Notes: generated from the letters alone by a model not told the origin. DNA of 64,000 nt from Culicoidibacter larvae (GCF_005771635.1 NZ_VBWP01000005.1:154096-218095); one strand, 5' to 3'; shown: positions 29,766-39,701, numbered from the stretch's first letter. A program made the numbers and translations.

Positions 29766-29784
29766 TTTTTTTGAAGAAAATTTG

Positions 29785-29817
29785 AAAGAGCTGCGGGGCT
29801 TAACCCCGCAGCTCTTT
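29785..29817. terminator. Bidirectional terminator between ferritin and the sensor kinase
   Basis: AAAGAGCTGCGGGG (29785-29798) pairs with CCCCGCAGCTCTTT (29804-29817), loop CTTAA. Confidence 0.86.
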
Positions 29818-29825
29818 TTCTTTCC

Positions 29826-31271
29826 CTATAAATCAATCGTGAAAGTAAACACTTGCGTATCATTATTAATATCGAGATGAAAATTAATTTGATAGCGTTC
29901 TAGGAACAGTTTAACAATATATAATCCCAACCCATGACCACTTGTGTTATTCGACTCAAATGGTTTAAGCAACTGTTCAGCATCTAGATTTTCAGTATTT
30001 TCAAATTGATTGCTGAATGACAATGACTCATCATTCAGACGCACAACAATTTCACTTCCTGGCTTGTGATAAAGAACCGCGTTACTCATTAAATTAGAAA
30101 CTATCTTTTGGAAATAGTTATATGGCATATTAATTTCACTGTTCTTACTTGCTTCATTATAGAAATGAATCTTCGTTTCTTCATTCAGCTCATTATACAA
30201 TGCAATATTTTCACTGATTACCGCCGAAATCGCACTGCGTTCCTCGCTCTGCACATGCTCGATGCGCGATACATCTAAAATCTCATTAACCAATACTTGC
30301 ATCTTATCAATATAATCAGCACAACGTTGCAAATAATAATCGCGATCTTCAAATGCCGGAATGTCATTCACCATGCCCTCTACCATTGAGCTTAACGCCA
30401 TAAGTGGTGTCTTTAACTCGTGGGTAGCACCACGCATAAATACTTGTTTATCAGTTTCCAGTTGTAAGTTTTGCTGCATCTCATCATCAAGTTCATCAAT
30501 TGTCAGGCGCAACTTGCCATACATCTGATAAACACTGTTCTCCAATTGCACAAACTCGTCACCCGATTTAGTCTCAGTTTGCACTTCAATCTCGAATTTC
30601 TCCATTTGCTTTGCAGTAGTATTCAGTCGCTTCACCCTTTTAGTAATAAACCGGGCGATAAGGAAAGCGAAAATTGTTGCTACAATCAAGCCAACTACTA
30701 GCACAACAAACATTGCCTGAGATTGATTCGCAAAAGCTTCAAAATCTCGAAAAATTGGATCATCTTTAGAAAGCGTTGAAGTAACCGCATCGACTAATAC
30801 CACATTATAGCTCTGGTCATTTGCTACAACTTCAAAGCCATAATGAGGGTAGAAATTCGGAATTGCGGAAACATCTAGTGGAAAAATAACACCTGATTCA
30901 GACTCTTGATTGAAATATTCTATTTCTATTCCAAACTGATAACCCACAAAATTCTCTTCCATAACACGAGCTAGTACTGCTGGATATGCAATTCCTCCTG
31001 TCGCGTATACCCTTTTTTGATTGTTATCCTGAACGTTGATAACAAATCCCATCGATTCAATTTCAGTGATAGTGACTTGCCTTTTTCCTCTATCCTCTTC
31101 TTTTACAAGTTCTATTGCTAAGGTTTTTGCTTGCTCAACCTGAGCCGTACGCTGAATAGTGCCAATCCATGGCACAATCCATATCAGCGTGATTATACAA
31201 ACAACAGCTGTGACAATAATAGTTGACTCACACATCAACCATATCTTCCAAAATAATGGTATTCTTTTCAT
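29826..31271 (-). CDS. Two-component sensor histidine kinase
   Basis: A 481-residue membrane kinase. Helix 1 lies at about residues 10-35, an extracellular domain of about 150 residues follows, then helix 2 (about 190-212) and a HAMP linker. The phosphoacceptor histidine is in ATHELKTPLMALSSM. The ATPase domain has NLMSNAVLYH (N-box) and GHGLGLYIVK (G2). The type resembles VanS-like kinases by arrangement. It begins 2 bases after the response regulator gene, so they form one operon. The signal is unknown. Confidence 0.9.
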   Translation of the reverse strand: MKRIPLFWKIWLMCESTIIVTAVVCIITLIWIVPWIGTIQRTAQVEQAKTLAIELVKEEDRGKRQVTITEIESMGFVINVQDNNQKRVYATGGIAYPAVLARVMEENFVGYQFGIEIEYFNQESESGVIFPLDVSAIPNFYPHYGFEVVANDQSYNVVLVDAVTSTLSKDDPIFRDFEAFANQSQAMFVVLVVGLIVATIFAFLIARFITKRVKRLNTTAKQMEKFEIEVQTETKSGDEFVQLENSVYQMYGKLRLTIDELDDEMQQNLQLETDKQVFMRGATHELKTPLMALSSMVEGMVNDIPAFEDRDYYLQRCADYIDKMQVLVNEILDVSRIEHVQSEERSAISAVISENIALYNELNEETKIHFYNEASKNSEINMPYNYFQKIVSNLMSNAVLYHKPGSEIVVRLNDESLSFSNQFENTENLDAEQLLKPFESNNTSGHGLGLYIVKLFLERYQINFHLDINNDTQVFTFTIDL

Positions 31272-31273
31272 AA

Positions 31274-31933
31274 TTATCCCTCCAGGGTGTAGCCTCTTCC
31301 GATAATGGTCTTAACCAGACCATTACCCAGCTTTTTTCGTATATTTTTAATATGGACATCGACCACACGGTCATCACCAAAATAGTTATAACCCCAGACT
31401 AAAGTAACAATCTGTGAGCGGTTATAAATTTTCTTAGGATTGGAAAATAAAATTTTCAAAATTTCACACTCCCTTTCAGTGAGTGAAATACTTTCATCAC
31501 CTTTTAACACTTGTGACCGATTCAAATCAAGAAGTAAGTCTGCAAATGAGAGATATTCAGCAACATTGCCATATACGCGCCGCAAAAGCGCCTGAATTTT
31601 ATACAATAAAATCTGTACCGGAAATGGTTTCACCACAAAATCATCAGCCAGAGTAAAAATATTCTTTTGAATCTCTAAATCATTCAATGCGCTGATAACA
31701 ATCACCGGCACTGAACTCACCTCGCGAATCTCTGATAAAATTTTTTCACCGCCAAGACTAGGCAACATTAAATCTAAAACCAGCAAATCAATCTCATGAT
31801 TATAAAATTTTTCTAATCCGGTCTGTCCATCAATGCTCGAAAGCACCACATAACCATCATTTTTCAAAAAAGCACAAATCGAATTATTGATTTCAACGTC
31901 ATCCTCAATAACCAAAATACATTGTTTCTTCAT
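31274..31933 (-). CDS. OmpR-family response regulator
   Basis: A regulator of about 219 residues. The receiver domain has VIEDDVEIN, the phosphoacceptor aspartate in LLVLDLMLPSLGG, VISA and a KPF lysine. The C-terminal winged helix has LTERECEILKILF, VTLVWGYNYFGDDRVVDVHI and GRGYTL. ATG at 31933 is preferred because AAAGGAG lies inside the longer frame. It is the first gene of the pair with the kinase. Confidence 0.92.
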   Translation of the reverse strand: MKKQCILVIEDDVEINNSICAFLKNDGYVVLSSIDGQTGLEKFYNHEIDLLVLDLMLPSLGGEKILSEIREVSSVPVIVISALNDLEIQKNIFTLADDFVVKPFPVQILLYKIQALLRRVYGNVAEYLSFADLLLDLNRSQVLKGDESISLTERECEILKILFSNPKKIYNRSQIVTLVWGYNYFGDDRVVDVHIKNIRKKLGNGLVKTIIGRGYTLEG

Positions 31934-32026
31934 TGCAAACACTCCTTTCATAAAATAATTCGTTTATAAACTTAACTAAAAGTATAGCAAAAAGTTATGA
32001 AGAACTTATGTAGAAAAAACTCCACA

Positions 32027-32058
32027 AAAAAACGGTCCGCAATAAGCGGACCGTTTTT
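32027..32058 (-). terminator. Intrinsic terminator of the small membrane protein gene
   Basis: ACGGTCCGC-AATAA-GCGGACCGT flanked by A6 and T5. Confidence 0.85.
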
Positions 32059-32060
32059 CC

Positions 32061-32324
32061 TTACTCAGCTACTGCCGTATCAACTTCTGGATTTTTAGCC
32101 TTCACAACTTTAAATATACCAAAAGCTATTAAGGCAATTGCTACAATTGCAAATAACAATGAAGTTATTTCAAATCCTAAAACACTATAGAAAACATATA
32201 AAATACGCGGAACTGAAACTGAGTCAGCACCACCCATAAACGATGAAAAAATCCATAGGTCTAATACCAGAAAAACTCCCCCGGCAAAAATATAGCCAAT
32301 ACCATTCTTTTTGTCTTGATTCAT
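32061..32324 (-). CDS. Small two-helix membrane protein, unknown function
   Basis: About 87 residues with two hydrophobic segments (roughly residues 10-32 and 52-76) and a polar C-terminal tail (KVVKAKNPEVD). GGAGGG lies 7 bases before the ATG at 32324. It has its own terminator. No family recognised. It lies between the two-component system and the apiose-type operon. Confidence 0.65.
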   Translation of the reverse strand: MNQDKKNGIGYIFAGGVFLVLDLWIFSSFMGGADSVSVPRILYVFYSVLGFEITSLLFAIVAIALIAFGIFKVVKAKNPEVDTAVAE

Positions 32325-32412
32325 ACAAAACCCTCCGTAATATGCCCCACGCATCTACAAGCATACCATAATCACCCATAATCTTGCAATAAAGTTTCTT
32401 TGTGAAAATTTC

Positions 32413-32449
32413 AAAAAAGCAAGCTCCCCGAAGCAGAGCTTGCTTTTTT
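32413..32449 (-). terminator. Terminator of the apiose-type operon (sequence also used at 41.5 kb)
   Basis: AAAAAAGCAAGCTC (32413-32426) pairs with GAGCTTGCTTTTTT (32436-32449). The 37 bases differ in only one position from those at 41528-41564. Confidence 0.88.
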
Positions 32450-33733
32450 CTATTTCTCTAAAATATAAAGTGCATCACCAATGAACGGATGCATTGCTAA
32501 GGTTGTTATTTGTTTATCCTCATTATATTTTGCATCAAGCATACTGGTTTGCTTTGTTTCTAGATGGACAGCACTTATTTTATATTGTTGGTAATCGCCT
32601 TTCAATTGCAATTTAATGTTGGAAGGCAGATAAATGTAAATTGCCTGTTCATGCTGTGCTGCCCGAATTTCAGGTGAGCCAAGGATAATGTCCTGGCAGG
32701 GTTTGATATCATGCAAGTGATGACTTTCAAAAAATGTTTTGATATAAGCATAGTCCCAAGCACCCTCAAAATGCAAAGCCGTATGCCAATCATATGGTGG
32801 TTCAAATGCCTCACCGACACTTGAATCGAAATCCTCACTTGCAGTATGCCATGACCAGATACCATGCGCCCCATAAGTTACACCAGCACTAGCTCCTGAC
32901 AGAACACTTTGCCACGCTGCTCGCCGCACATCAAAACGGTTAAATCGACCGTACACTTTGCGACTGTATCCCATCTGTTCATAGCATGGTTCTGAATTAA
33001 TAACTGGTTTTTGTGGTTGCTCGCCGGCAAATTTTTCGGCAAGTAAATAGGTAGTTTCTTGGTATGCACTATTATGCCCTGATTGATACATATAAAAATC
33101 AAGTCCTGAATTGTTTTGCAGACGCTTTGGCAAACTATCTGCCCGTCCTTGAATATGTAAAGTTGTCAATCCGTTCGGATCAACCCGTTTCACTGCATTC
33201 AGTGCCCGTTCATAATACTCAATCACGGTATCGTTAGGAAAATCAGTATCGCCACTAATAATATAAATAGGCTGATACTTAGCAAACCGTTGTGCAATAT
33301 ATTCAGCATACTCTTCAACCAGATCTAATGGAAACAAACTTGTAGCCTTTAATTTTGTCGCCCAAGTATCCGGTAAATAATTGCACCACAACAGCACTAG
33401 TGCCACAGTAATTCCATAATCACGCGCCTGCGCCACCATACGCACTGCCCGGTCAAAATAAGCATCGTTGCGTTTACTAAAGTCAAAAGTTCCATCAGCA
33501 TTCTTTCCGAATGGTAACAATGCTAAATTAGTTGCACTTGAATCCCATTGCCATAACATATTAATTTGAATCACGTTGAACCCTTGTTGTTTTCGTACTG
33601 ACAAATAGTATTGCCAATCTTCATCGCTGATATTGGTAAAAGCACTCCAGCAAGTATCTGCTAAATAAAACCCTGGTTCGCCATCTACCAAAAAATAGCG
33701 CTTATCTTTACTTATATCAAACATCTTTATCAT
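32450..33733 (-). CDS. DUF4038 / GH140-like putative apiosidase, intracellular
   Basis: A 427-residue TIM-barrel-type glycosidase with no signal peptide. The opening FDISKDKRYFLVDGEPGFYLADTCW is the typical start of DUF4038. The expected catalytic region candidates are ISGDTDF (aspartates at about 162 and 164) and INSEPCYE (glutamate at about 248). GH140 members of this domain cleave apiose from rhamnogalacturonan II. A small beta-sandwich-like part follows after about residue 350. The start of translation (33733) has a weak SD; a methionine 3 codons later (M4) is the alternative. It follows the EIIC gene by 12 bases. Activity is inferred from family plus operon. Confidence 0.78.
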   Translation of the reverse strand: MIKMFDISKDKRYFLVDGEPGFYLADTCWSAFTNISDEDWQYYLSVRKQQGFNVIQINMLWQWDSSATNLALLPFGKNADGTFDFSKRNDAYFDRAVRMVAQARDYGITVALVLLWCNYLPDTWATKLKATSLFPLDLVEEYAEYIAQRFAKYQPIYIISGDTDFPNDTVIEYYERALNAVKRVDPNGLTTLHIQGRADSLPKRLQNNSGLDFYMYQSGHNSAYQETTYLLAEKFAGEQPQKPVINSEPCYEQMGYSRKVYGRFNRFDVRRAAWQSVLSGASAGVTYGAHGIWSWHTASEDFDSSVGEAFEPPYDWHTALHFEGAWDYAYIKTFFESHHLHDIKPCQDIILGSPEIRAAQHEQAIYIYLPSNIKLQLKGDYQQYKISAVHLETKQTSMLDAKYNEDKQITTLAMHPFIGDALYILEK

Positions 33734-33745
33734 TCCGTTTCTTTA

Positions 33746-35041
33746 TTAAGATACTGGTTCTGTTGCAACTTCCTCATGTAAGTTCGCTTTTTCTTCATCT
33801 CTCTGCTGCTTATCTAATAGTTTAACAAACGGGAAATACAGAAGGCAAGCGGCAAGAATACAAATTATTTGTAAAACAGCAATCTGCCAGCCACCGGCAA
33901 TGAAACCATTAATTAAAACCGGCGTACCGAATGGCACCTGGACCCCACTTAGTCTTGGGAAAATGCCAGAAGCGATACCAAAGTAAGCAATTAAAATTTG
34001 CACTAACGGTGATAGAATAAATGGAATCATCATAATCGGATTTAAAATTAATGGTAACCCAAAAACAATTGGTTCATTAATAGTAAATAATCCTGGAACT
34101 GCACTCAAATTGGCAATAGTTCGATTTTGTTTACTCTTTGAAAATACTAAGATTACAATAATCAACGACAATGTTGCACCAGCACCACCAATACCACCAA
34201 AAATATTATAGAAAGATTGCCCGAGAATATTTGGCAGGTCGCTGTTCATCGCTCCAGCTGCCAACGCATCCATATTAGCAACATCCATTGGCAAATAGAG
34301 TGCCGTAATGAAACTACCAACAACCAATGAGCCATGAATTCCAAAGAACCAAAGAATCATTTGAATCAAAACGATAAACAATAATGACCAAACACTTGAC
34401 GACAAACTTTGCAGTGGTGTTGCAATAATTGAATAAACAAATCCTGAGAATGATGTAAACGATGTAAAGCCAAAACCAAAAGACACAAGCATTGCTAAAG
34501 CACCAACAATAATTGCTGGTAATAACCCGGCAAAGGTTTCACTAACAAATAAAGGCACACTTTCTGGCATCTTAATAGTAATCTTACGAGCCATTAAGAA
34601 GCAATAGATTCTGGTAAAGACCAAACTACTAATCATTGCAGTAAACAGTCCTTGCGCCCCCAGCCAACTGCTATCCAGTGTTGAACCAGCTTCTAATTGT
34701 AGCATTGGTGTCATCATCAAGAAGCAAAACAAAGAAATAATTGCCCCTGTCAGGGGTGATTGTTTGAAATTTCTAGCCAAATTATAACCAATCAAAAATG
34801 CTGCGTATAATGAAAGTACACCAACAGTTAATGAATATGCCGTCAACAGGTATGGTGCAATTCCAACATAAGCAATAAAATCCTTCCACGGATCAATTGG
34901 CAATACTGCCAACAATAAAGCAATTGAACCAATAATGTTAATCGCCAAAGTACCCATTAATCCATTTGAAATTGCCTTTAAATAATTATTCGATTGTACT
35001 TTTTCTGCAAAAATTAAAATCTTATCCATATACTTTTCCAA
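33746..35041 (-). CDS. PTS cellobiose-type transporter subunit EIIC
   Basis: A 431-residue membrane permease of the lactose/cellobiose PTS family (about ten helices; NNYLKAISNGLMGTLAINIIGS, GFFxIHGSLV-like FFGIHGSLVVGS, and the substrate-site NEPIVFGLPLILNP). The start is a TTG at 35041 behind GGAGG; the longer frame begins inside the SD. It lacks EIIA and EIIB domains and none is nearby, so it must use partners coded elsewhere. The NEPIVFG motif marks the sugar site. Confidence 0.88.
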   Translation of the reverse strand: MEKYMDKILIFAEKVQSNNYLKAISNGLMGTLAINIIGSIALLLAVLPIDPWKDFIAYVGIAPYLLTAYSLTVGVLSLYAAFLIGYNLARNFKQSPLTGAIISLFCFLMMTPMLQLEAGSTLDSSWLGAQGLFTAMISSLVFTRIYCFLMARKITIKMPESVPLFVSETFAGLLPAIIVGALAMLVSFGFGFTSFTSFSGFVYSIIATPLQSLSSSVWSLLFIVLIQMILWFFGIHGSLVVGSFITALYLPMDVANMDALAAGAMNSDLPNILGQSFYNIFGGIGGAGATLSLIIVILVFSKSKQNRTIANLSAVPGLFTINEPIVFGLPLILNPIMMIPFILSPLVQILIAYFGIASGIFPRLSGVQVPFGTPVLINGFIAGGWQIAVLQIICILAACLLYFPFVKLLDKQQRDEEKANLHEEVATEPVS

Positions 35042-35092
35042 TTGTAAAACCTCCATTTTTTTATTTTTTCAATATGTATTTTAGTATCTATT

Positions 35093-36505
35093 TTAAAACA
35101 TATCGGCATACCCCTTCCATTGATGATAATTTGTCTGTATTCGCTCTGGAGTATATAACGTATATTTATTATTTATTGAAAAAGCTCCCGGAATTGCCAG
35201 CGCTCCAAGCGCTGACAATTCCTCAGTTTCACTTACAGCAACAACCCTATTCAATACTGAGCTTAGATATTGCATTAATTGCTGATTCTTAGTCACGCCA
35301 CCATCAAGACGCACCTTAGTAATGCTCGCGCTACTTAACTGCTCCATCTCATCAATGACTGCTTTAATTTGATATACGATACTATCGAATACCGCACGAA
35401 TCACATGAGCATTAGTGGTCGAACGTGTCATGCCAATGACTGCAGCCTGAGCACCCGGGCGCCAGAACGGCGCCGCCAGTCCAAGCTGAGCCGGGATAAA
35501 GAACACCCCGTTACTATCATCTAATTCAAAAGCAAGTTGGGTTGCTAGCTCCGGACTATCAAACAACTGTAAATTTTCCTGCGCCCAGATTAAAGTGTCT
35601 CCGCACGAACGAATAATTCCTTCCAAAGCATAGTTAGCACGACCACATTGTTGCCAAGCAATTGTTGTCATCATTGTATTACTGTTCGGAGCATCGCCAG
35701 TGCCTAATTGCATCATCACGGAGCAACCAGTGCCAAGAGTTGCTTTGATTTCACCATTGTCCAGACATTGCTGGCCAAAGAGCGCTGCCTGAGAATCAGC
35801 CATCACACTGATAATCGGAATTCCGCGATAGTCGCCAAAATCGTCTGCTGATTGCAATACTATTGGCAACATTTCTGGCGTAACTCTAAATAGCTCCATC
35901 AACTCTTGATCCCATGCCAACCGATGTATATCAAATAGTAATGTACGACTGGCATTACTTGGTTCAGTTGCAAACACACGACCGCCAGTTAAATTCCATA
36001 TCAACCATGCATCCATCGTACCAACCGCCAAGTCACCAGCCTGCATGGCTAATTTGTATTCATCATTATTTTCAAAAAGCCAACGTAACTTCGGACCGCT
36101 AAAATAAGAATCTATCTTCAGACCAGTCTTAGCTCTGATAGTCGCTTCATATCCGGCACTTATTAACTGTTCACAGATTTGCTGACTACGAATGCACTGC
36201 CAAACCAGCGCGTTCGCTAATGGCTCACCTGTACTTTTATGCCATGCTACAATAGTTTCCCGCTGATTGGTAATTGAAATACTTGTAATCTGCCCGGGAT
36301 AACGGTCAATCAATTCATCTAAAAGACGATACACATTATCAACTATTTCCATCGGATCATGTTCTACCCATGCCTCTTGCGGATAAATTTGTTGGTGCTT
36401 ACAATCAAGTCGTTCAACTACTTCAATACCTGCATCAATCTTTACCAACAAACACTTAGTTCCTGAAGTACTCTGATCAATCACCACCCGATATTCATCC
36501 ATCAT
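35093..36505 (-). CDS. FGGY-family carbohydrate kinase (probable D-apulose kinase)
   Basis: A kinase of about 470 residues with an ASKHA fold. The phosphate-1 motif is VVIDQSTSGTKCLLV. Other family marks are WVEHDPMEIVDNVY, SITNQRETIVAW, ALVWQCIRSQ and the second domain KATLGTGCSVMMQLGTG and VRLDGGVTKNQQLMQYLSS. It resembles glycerol and erythrulose kinases more than xylulokinase. Within this operon the most likely substrate is D-apulose. It overlaps the transketolase C-terminal gene by about 10 bases; ATG at 36505 or 36502. Confidence 0.82.
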   Translation of the reverse strand: MMDEYRVVIDQSTSGTKCLLVKIDAGIEVVERLDCKHQQIYPQEAWVEHDPMEIVDNVYRLLDELIDRYPGQITSISITNQRETIVAWHKSTGEPLANALVWQCIRSQQICEQLISAGYEATIRAKTGLKIDSYFSGPKLRWLFENNDEYKLAMQAGDLAVGTMDAWLIWNLTGGRVFATEPSNASRTLLFDIHRLAWDQELMELFRVTPEMLPIVLQSADDFGDYRGIPIISVMADSQAALFGQQCLDNGEIKATLGTGCSVMMQLGTGDAPNSNTMMTTIAWQQCGRANYALEGIIRSCGDTLIWAQENLQLFDSPELATQLAFELDDSNGVFFIPAQLGLAAPFWRPGAQAAVIGMTRSTTNAHVIRAVFDSIVYQIKAVIDEMEQLSSASITKVRLDGGVTKNQQLMQYLSSVLNRVVAVSETEELSALGALAIPGAFSINNKYTLYTPERIQTNYHQWKGYADMF

Positions 36506-37442
36506 GACCACCAACCATTTCTTGAGCAACTTCATATACTGACTGCGCATCTAATCCATAGTGAGAAAAAATTTCAGCTGATGAGCCGGTCACCACCGGT
36601 TCATCAGGGATACCAATAATTTTGTGTATGACATTTGTTGTCATACTCAGCGCCTCTGCTATCGCTGCCCCTAAACCACCAAAAATGCTATGCTCCTCTA
36701 ACGATATTACCCGCCGCGTTGCCTCAGCTTCACTTCGAATCAATTCAATGTCCAAAGGTTTTATCGTGTGAATATTTATTACGCTACACGCAATATTTAT
36801 TTGTGCTAATAGTTCAGCAGTATCTAATGCAACCCGCACCATCTCGCCAGTTGCAATTATAGTTATATCTGTCCCCGCGCGTAGCTTAACACCTTTACCG
36901 ATAGTAAATCCATAATCTGCCGACTCATAACAATCCGCGACCGGGTTTCGACCGATACGAATATATGCTGGCTGGTTTGATACCACCAGTGCCCGAAACA
37001 TTGCTTCAGTTTCAAATCGGTCAGCCGGCAAGAGTACCTGCAAATTTGGTATCGCTCTAGTCACCGCAATATCCTGCAAGGAATGATGGCTCATTCCTAG
37101 TGCACCATAACTGACACCGCCACTGATACCAACCAACTTCACATTAGTGTTTGAATAAGCAACATCAACTTTAATCTGCTCAATACTGCGCATACTAAGG
37201 AAACACGCTGGCGACGCTACAAAACTGCGTTTACCGCTATGTGCAAGTCCGGCGGCAATACTAACTAAATTTTGTTCGGCAATGCCAACTTCTACTAATT
37301 GTTCGGGAAGTTGTTCAGCAAACTTCGCAAGTGATGCTGACCCCCGCGAATCACTGGTTAGCACGACTAAATCGCGATTCTGCTGTCCAGCAGCAACCAA
37401 TACATCACAAACAACTTGCCGATTAGCAACTTTATTACTCAT
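36495..37442 (-). CDS. Transketolase C-terminal subunit (AptB-type candidate)
   Basis: A protein of about 315 residues, the pyrimidine-binding and C-terminal halves of a split transketolase. It has VEVGIAEQNLVSIAAGLAHSGKRSF, FLSMRSIEQIKVDVAYSN, GVSYGALGMSHHSLQDIA (catalytic histidines) and RIGRNPV. ATG at 37442 overlaps the end of the N-terminal gene (AATGAGTAA). In the apiose pathway a split enzyme transfers a C2 unit from apulose 4-phosphate to glyceraldehyde 3-phosphate. Confidence 0.85.
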   Translation of the reverse strand: MSNKVANRQVVCDVLVAAGQQNRDLVVLTSDSRGSASLAKFAEQLPEQLVEVGIAEQNLVSIAAGLAHSGKRSFVASPACFLSMRSIEQIKVDVAYSNTNVKLVGISGGVSYGALGMSHHSLQDIAVTRAIPNLQVLLPADRFETEAMFRALVVSNQPAYIRIGRNPVADCYESADYGFTIGKGVKLRAGTDITIIATGEMVRVALDTAELLAQINIACSVINIHTIKPLDIELIRSEAEATRRVISLEEHSIFGGLGAAIAEALSMTTNVIHKIIGIPDEPVVTGSSAEIFSHYGLDAQSVYEVAQEMVGGHDG

Positions 37443-38253
37443 TGCGCTCACCTCCTGTCTGCAAATCTTTAGTTGCTGCCAAATACTCGCCCTCATTTGG
37501 TACATAATGGTGCCAAGCAGGATTATTTTCAGCAGCATGAATACCTTTACCTTTTATTGTATTAGCAATAATCATTGTCGGCTTAGCCGGTACTGGCTCC
37601 TGATGCAAAACTCGCACAAGCTCATTCACATTATTGCCATCTACTTCAATAACATGCCAGCCAAAAGCCTCCCACTTATCTGCGAGTGGCTCTACCGCCA
37701 TAACTTGCTCCGAAGCACCGCTAATCTGTAAACCATTACGATCAATAATTGCTGTCAAATTATGCAGTTGATAATGTGGTGCTGCCATCGCTGCTTCCCA
37801 CACCGAACCTTCGGCAAGCTCACCGTCACCCATTAAAACGTAAGTATGATAAGATTTACTATCCATCTTAGCCGCCAAGGCAATTCCGGTGGCTATCGCC
37901 AATCCATGTCCTAATGAACCAGTATTCATCTCAACACCGCCAACTTTATTATTAGGATGACCAATTAATCTTGAACCATATTGCGAAAATGTATCTAACT
38001 CCTCCTTAGGGAAGAATCCTTTATCAGCTAAAATCGTCCAATAAACTTCCGCAGCATGTCCTTTGCTTTGAATATAGCGATCACGCTCCGATGCTTCCGG
38101 ATTTGCAGCATCAATATTCATAACTGCATAATATAATGCCACTAAAATATCAGTACAAGATAAATCTGAACCTAAGTGTCCAGCTCCCTGCTTATAAATC
38201 AAATCTAAAGTTGCTTGTCTTATTTGCAATGCTTTTTGCTCTAAATCAACCAT
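37435..38253 (-). CDS. Transketolase N-terminal subunit (AptA-type candidate)
   Basis: A 272-residue protein carrying the thiamine pyrophosphate-binding half. The TPP motif is MGDGELAEGSVWEAAMAA with a later NLTAIIDRNGLQISG. KQGAGHLGSDLSCTDILVALYY and SLGHGLAIATGIALAA are the usual transketolase N-terminal motifs. It overlaps the C-terminal gene by 8 bases, which suggests coupled translation and a heteromeric enzyme. The SD is weak. Confidence 0.88.
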   Translation of the reverse strand: MVDLEQKALQIRQATLDLIYKQGAGHLGSDLSCTDILVALYYAVMNIDAANPEASERDRYIQSKGHAAEVYWTILADKGFFPKEELDTFSQYGSRLIGHPNNKVGGVEMNTGSLGHGLAIATGIALAAKMDSKSYHTYVLMGDGELAEGSVWEAAMAAPHYQLHNLTAIIDRNGLQISGASEQVMAVEPLADKWEAFGWHVIEVDGNNVNELVRVLHQEPVPAKPTMIIANTIKGKGIHAAENNPAWHHYVPNEGEYLAATKDLQTGGERNE

Positions 38254-38268
38254 TTTTATTCCCGCTTT

Positions 38269-39672
38269 CTATTCACCGCGTAGATATGCCCGAACTTCTT
38301 CTTCAATCGGATCATATAAATCAACTGTAACACCTATATATTTACATGCCTCATATAATATAGGCACAACATCTTCATGAATACCGCTCACATGATGAAT
38401 ATATGGTCCGCTCACAATCTTTTCTTCCAATCGTTTTAGATTAGCCACTTCAACCCATAAGTAAGTCCCCTTCGTATAAGGACCTTCAATTGCTTTGGCA
38501 TTCCCTAGCAATAAAGAATATTCACCATTGTCGCCATCAAAACGGCATAAAGTTAATTCACCGTGCTTTGCTTCAGCTGCAACTGCCCCTGGATGACTAA
38601 AAGCTAATGGGTACCCAAGTGTTGGCTTTTCTCGAGCTGCTGAAAAAGGAAACAAACCACAATGTTGTAATAATTCGCCATTCTCATTATCCGGATGACG
38701 CACCGTCCAATCAGCGAAAATACTCTTCTTACCTTCGCGACTTGCCGCCTCAATCAGAATACTGGTAATAGCTCCATGAATATCAGTTTCACAAACTACT
38801 GGAATACCCTCATCAATCAACATTGCATTCGCTGCACACGGCATAATACCAATCTCATCTTGCAACGCCGTCCAACATTGAATCGCAATTGCATTACAAC
38901 CATACTTTCGACACAAATTTTGCATAGCCACTTTTAATGCCGCCACCATCTCCAAATCCTGTTGTTGCATCTGCACATGAGTACATTTCTGACAATGCAT
39001 CACCGTAACATCAATCTCACTCAGCGCCACTTTTTTTACTTGGTGAATCTCAGCAATCAACTCCGGTATTGGCACCGGCGCTAATTGCACATTAAATTTC
39101 TCTAATAACTCACCCTCATTACACATCGTTGTTAAAAAATCATAAGGTCTTGGGCCAATCTGTAAAATCTTAATACTGTTAAATGCAGAAACCACCCGAC
39201 AAACTGCCAAAAAATCAGTTATCCCTCGTTCAAACTCAGGATCATCAAGTCGACAATTAGTCATATATGTAAATGGCACTTGAAAGCGGCGTAATACTTT
39301 CCCGGTTGCAAATAAGCCGCATTGGGTATCTCGCAGACGAATACCATCTTCATCCGGTCGTTCATCACGAGGTCCCCAAAGCAAAACCGGAACTCCCAAT
39401 GCTTTTGCCAAACGCGCACAAACATACTCAGTACCGAAATTTGTATGTGGCAGAAATAATCCTTGAATATTGGCCGCTTTGAATTTTTCAATAATTGGCT
39501 CTAAATCAGCTTCATCATATAAAAGTCCGTCCTCATTAAATTCAGCAATATCCACAAAATCAATTTCTAATTGATCAAGCTTCACTCTTGTTAACTCTGC
39601 ATACTTCACCGCATCTGGCGCGCTAAAGATATTTCTTCGTGTTGGTGCAAAGCCAATTCTCACTTTACTCAT
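38269..39672 (-). CDS. L-fucose/L-arabinose isomerase-family protein (candidate D-apiose isomerase)
   Basis: A 467-residue metal-dependent ketol-isomerase of the fucose/arabinose isomerase family. The metal site is suggested by VVCETDIHGAITSILIEAA and IFADWTVRHPDNENGE, with HPG and C-terminal HHVSGIH. KTHVQ-like NAIAIQCWTALQDEIGIMPC lines the active site. As first gene of the operon, facing a LacI regulator, it would turn D-apiose into D-apulose. The family also contains enzymes for fucose, arabinose and other sugars, so the substrate is inferred from the neighbours. Confidence 0.8.
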   Translation of the reverse strand: MSKVRIGFAPTRRNIFSAPDAVKYAELTRVKLDQLEIDFVDIAEFNEDGLLYDEADLEPIIEKFKAANIQGLFLPHTNFGTEYVCARLAKALGVPVLLWGPRDERPDEDGIRLRDTQCGLFATGKVLRRFQVPFTYMTNCRLDDPEFERGITDFLAVCRVVSAFNSIKILQIGPRPYDFLTTMCNEGELLEKFNVQLAPVPIPELIAEIHQVKKVALSEIDVTVMHCQKCTHVQMQQQDLEMVAALKVAMQNLCRKYGCNAIAIQCWTALQDEIGIMPCAANAMLIDEGIPVVCETDIHGAITSILIEAASREGKKSIFADWTVRHPDNENGELLQHCGLFPFSAAREKPTLGYPLAFSHPGAVAAEAKHGELTLCRFDGDNGEYSLLLGNAKAIEGPYTKGTYLWVEVANLKRLEEKIVSGPYIHHVSGIHEDVVPILYEACKYIGVTVDLYDPIEEEVRAYLRGE

Positions 39673-39701
39673 AATAATTCTCCTTTTGTTTATAGTTTGT
39701 C

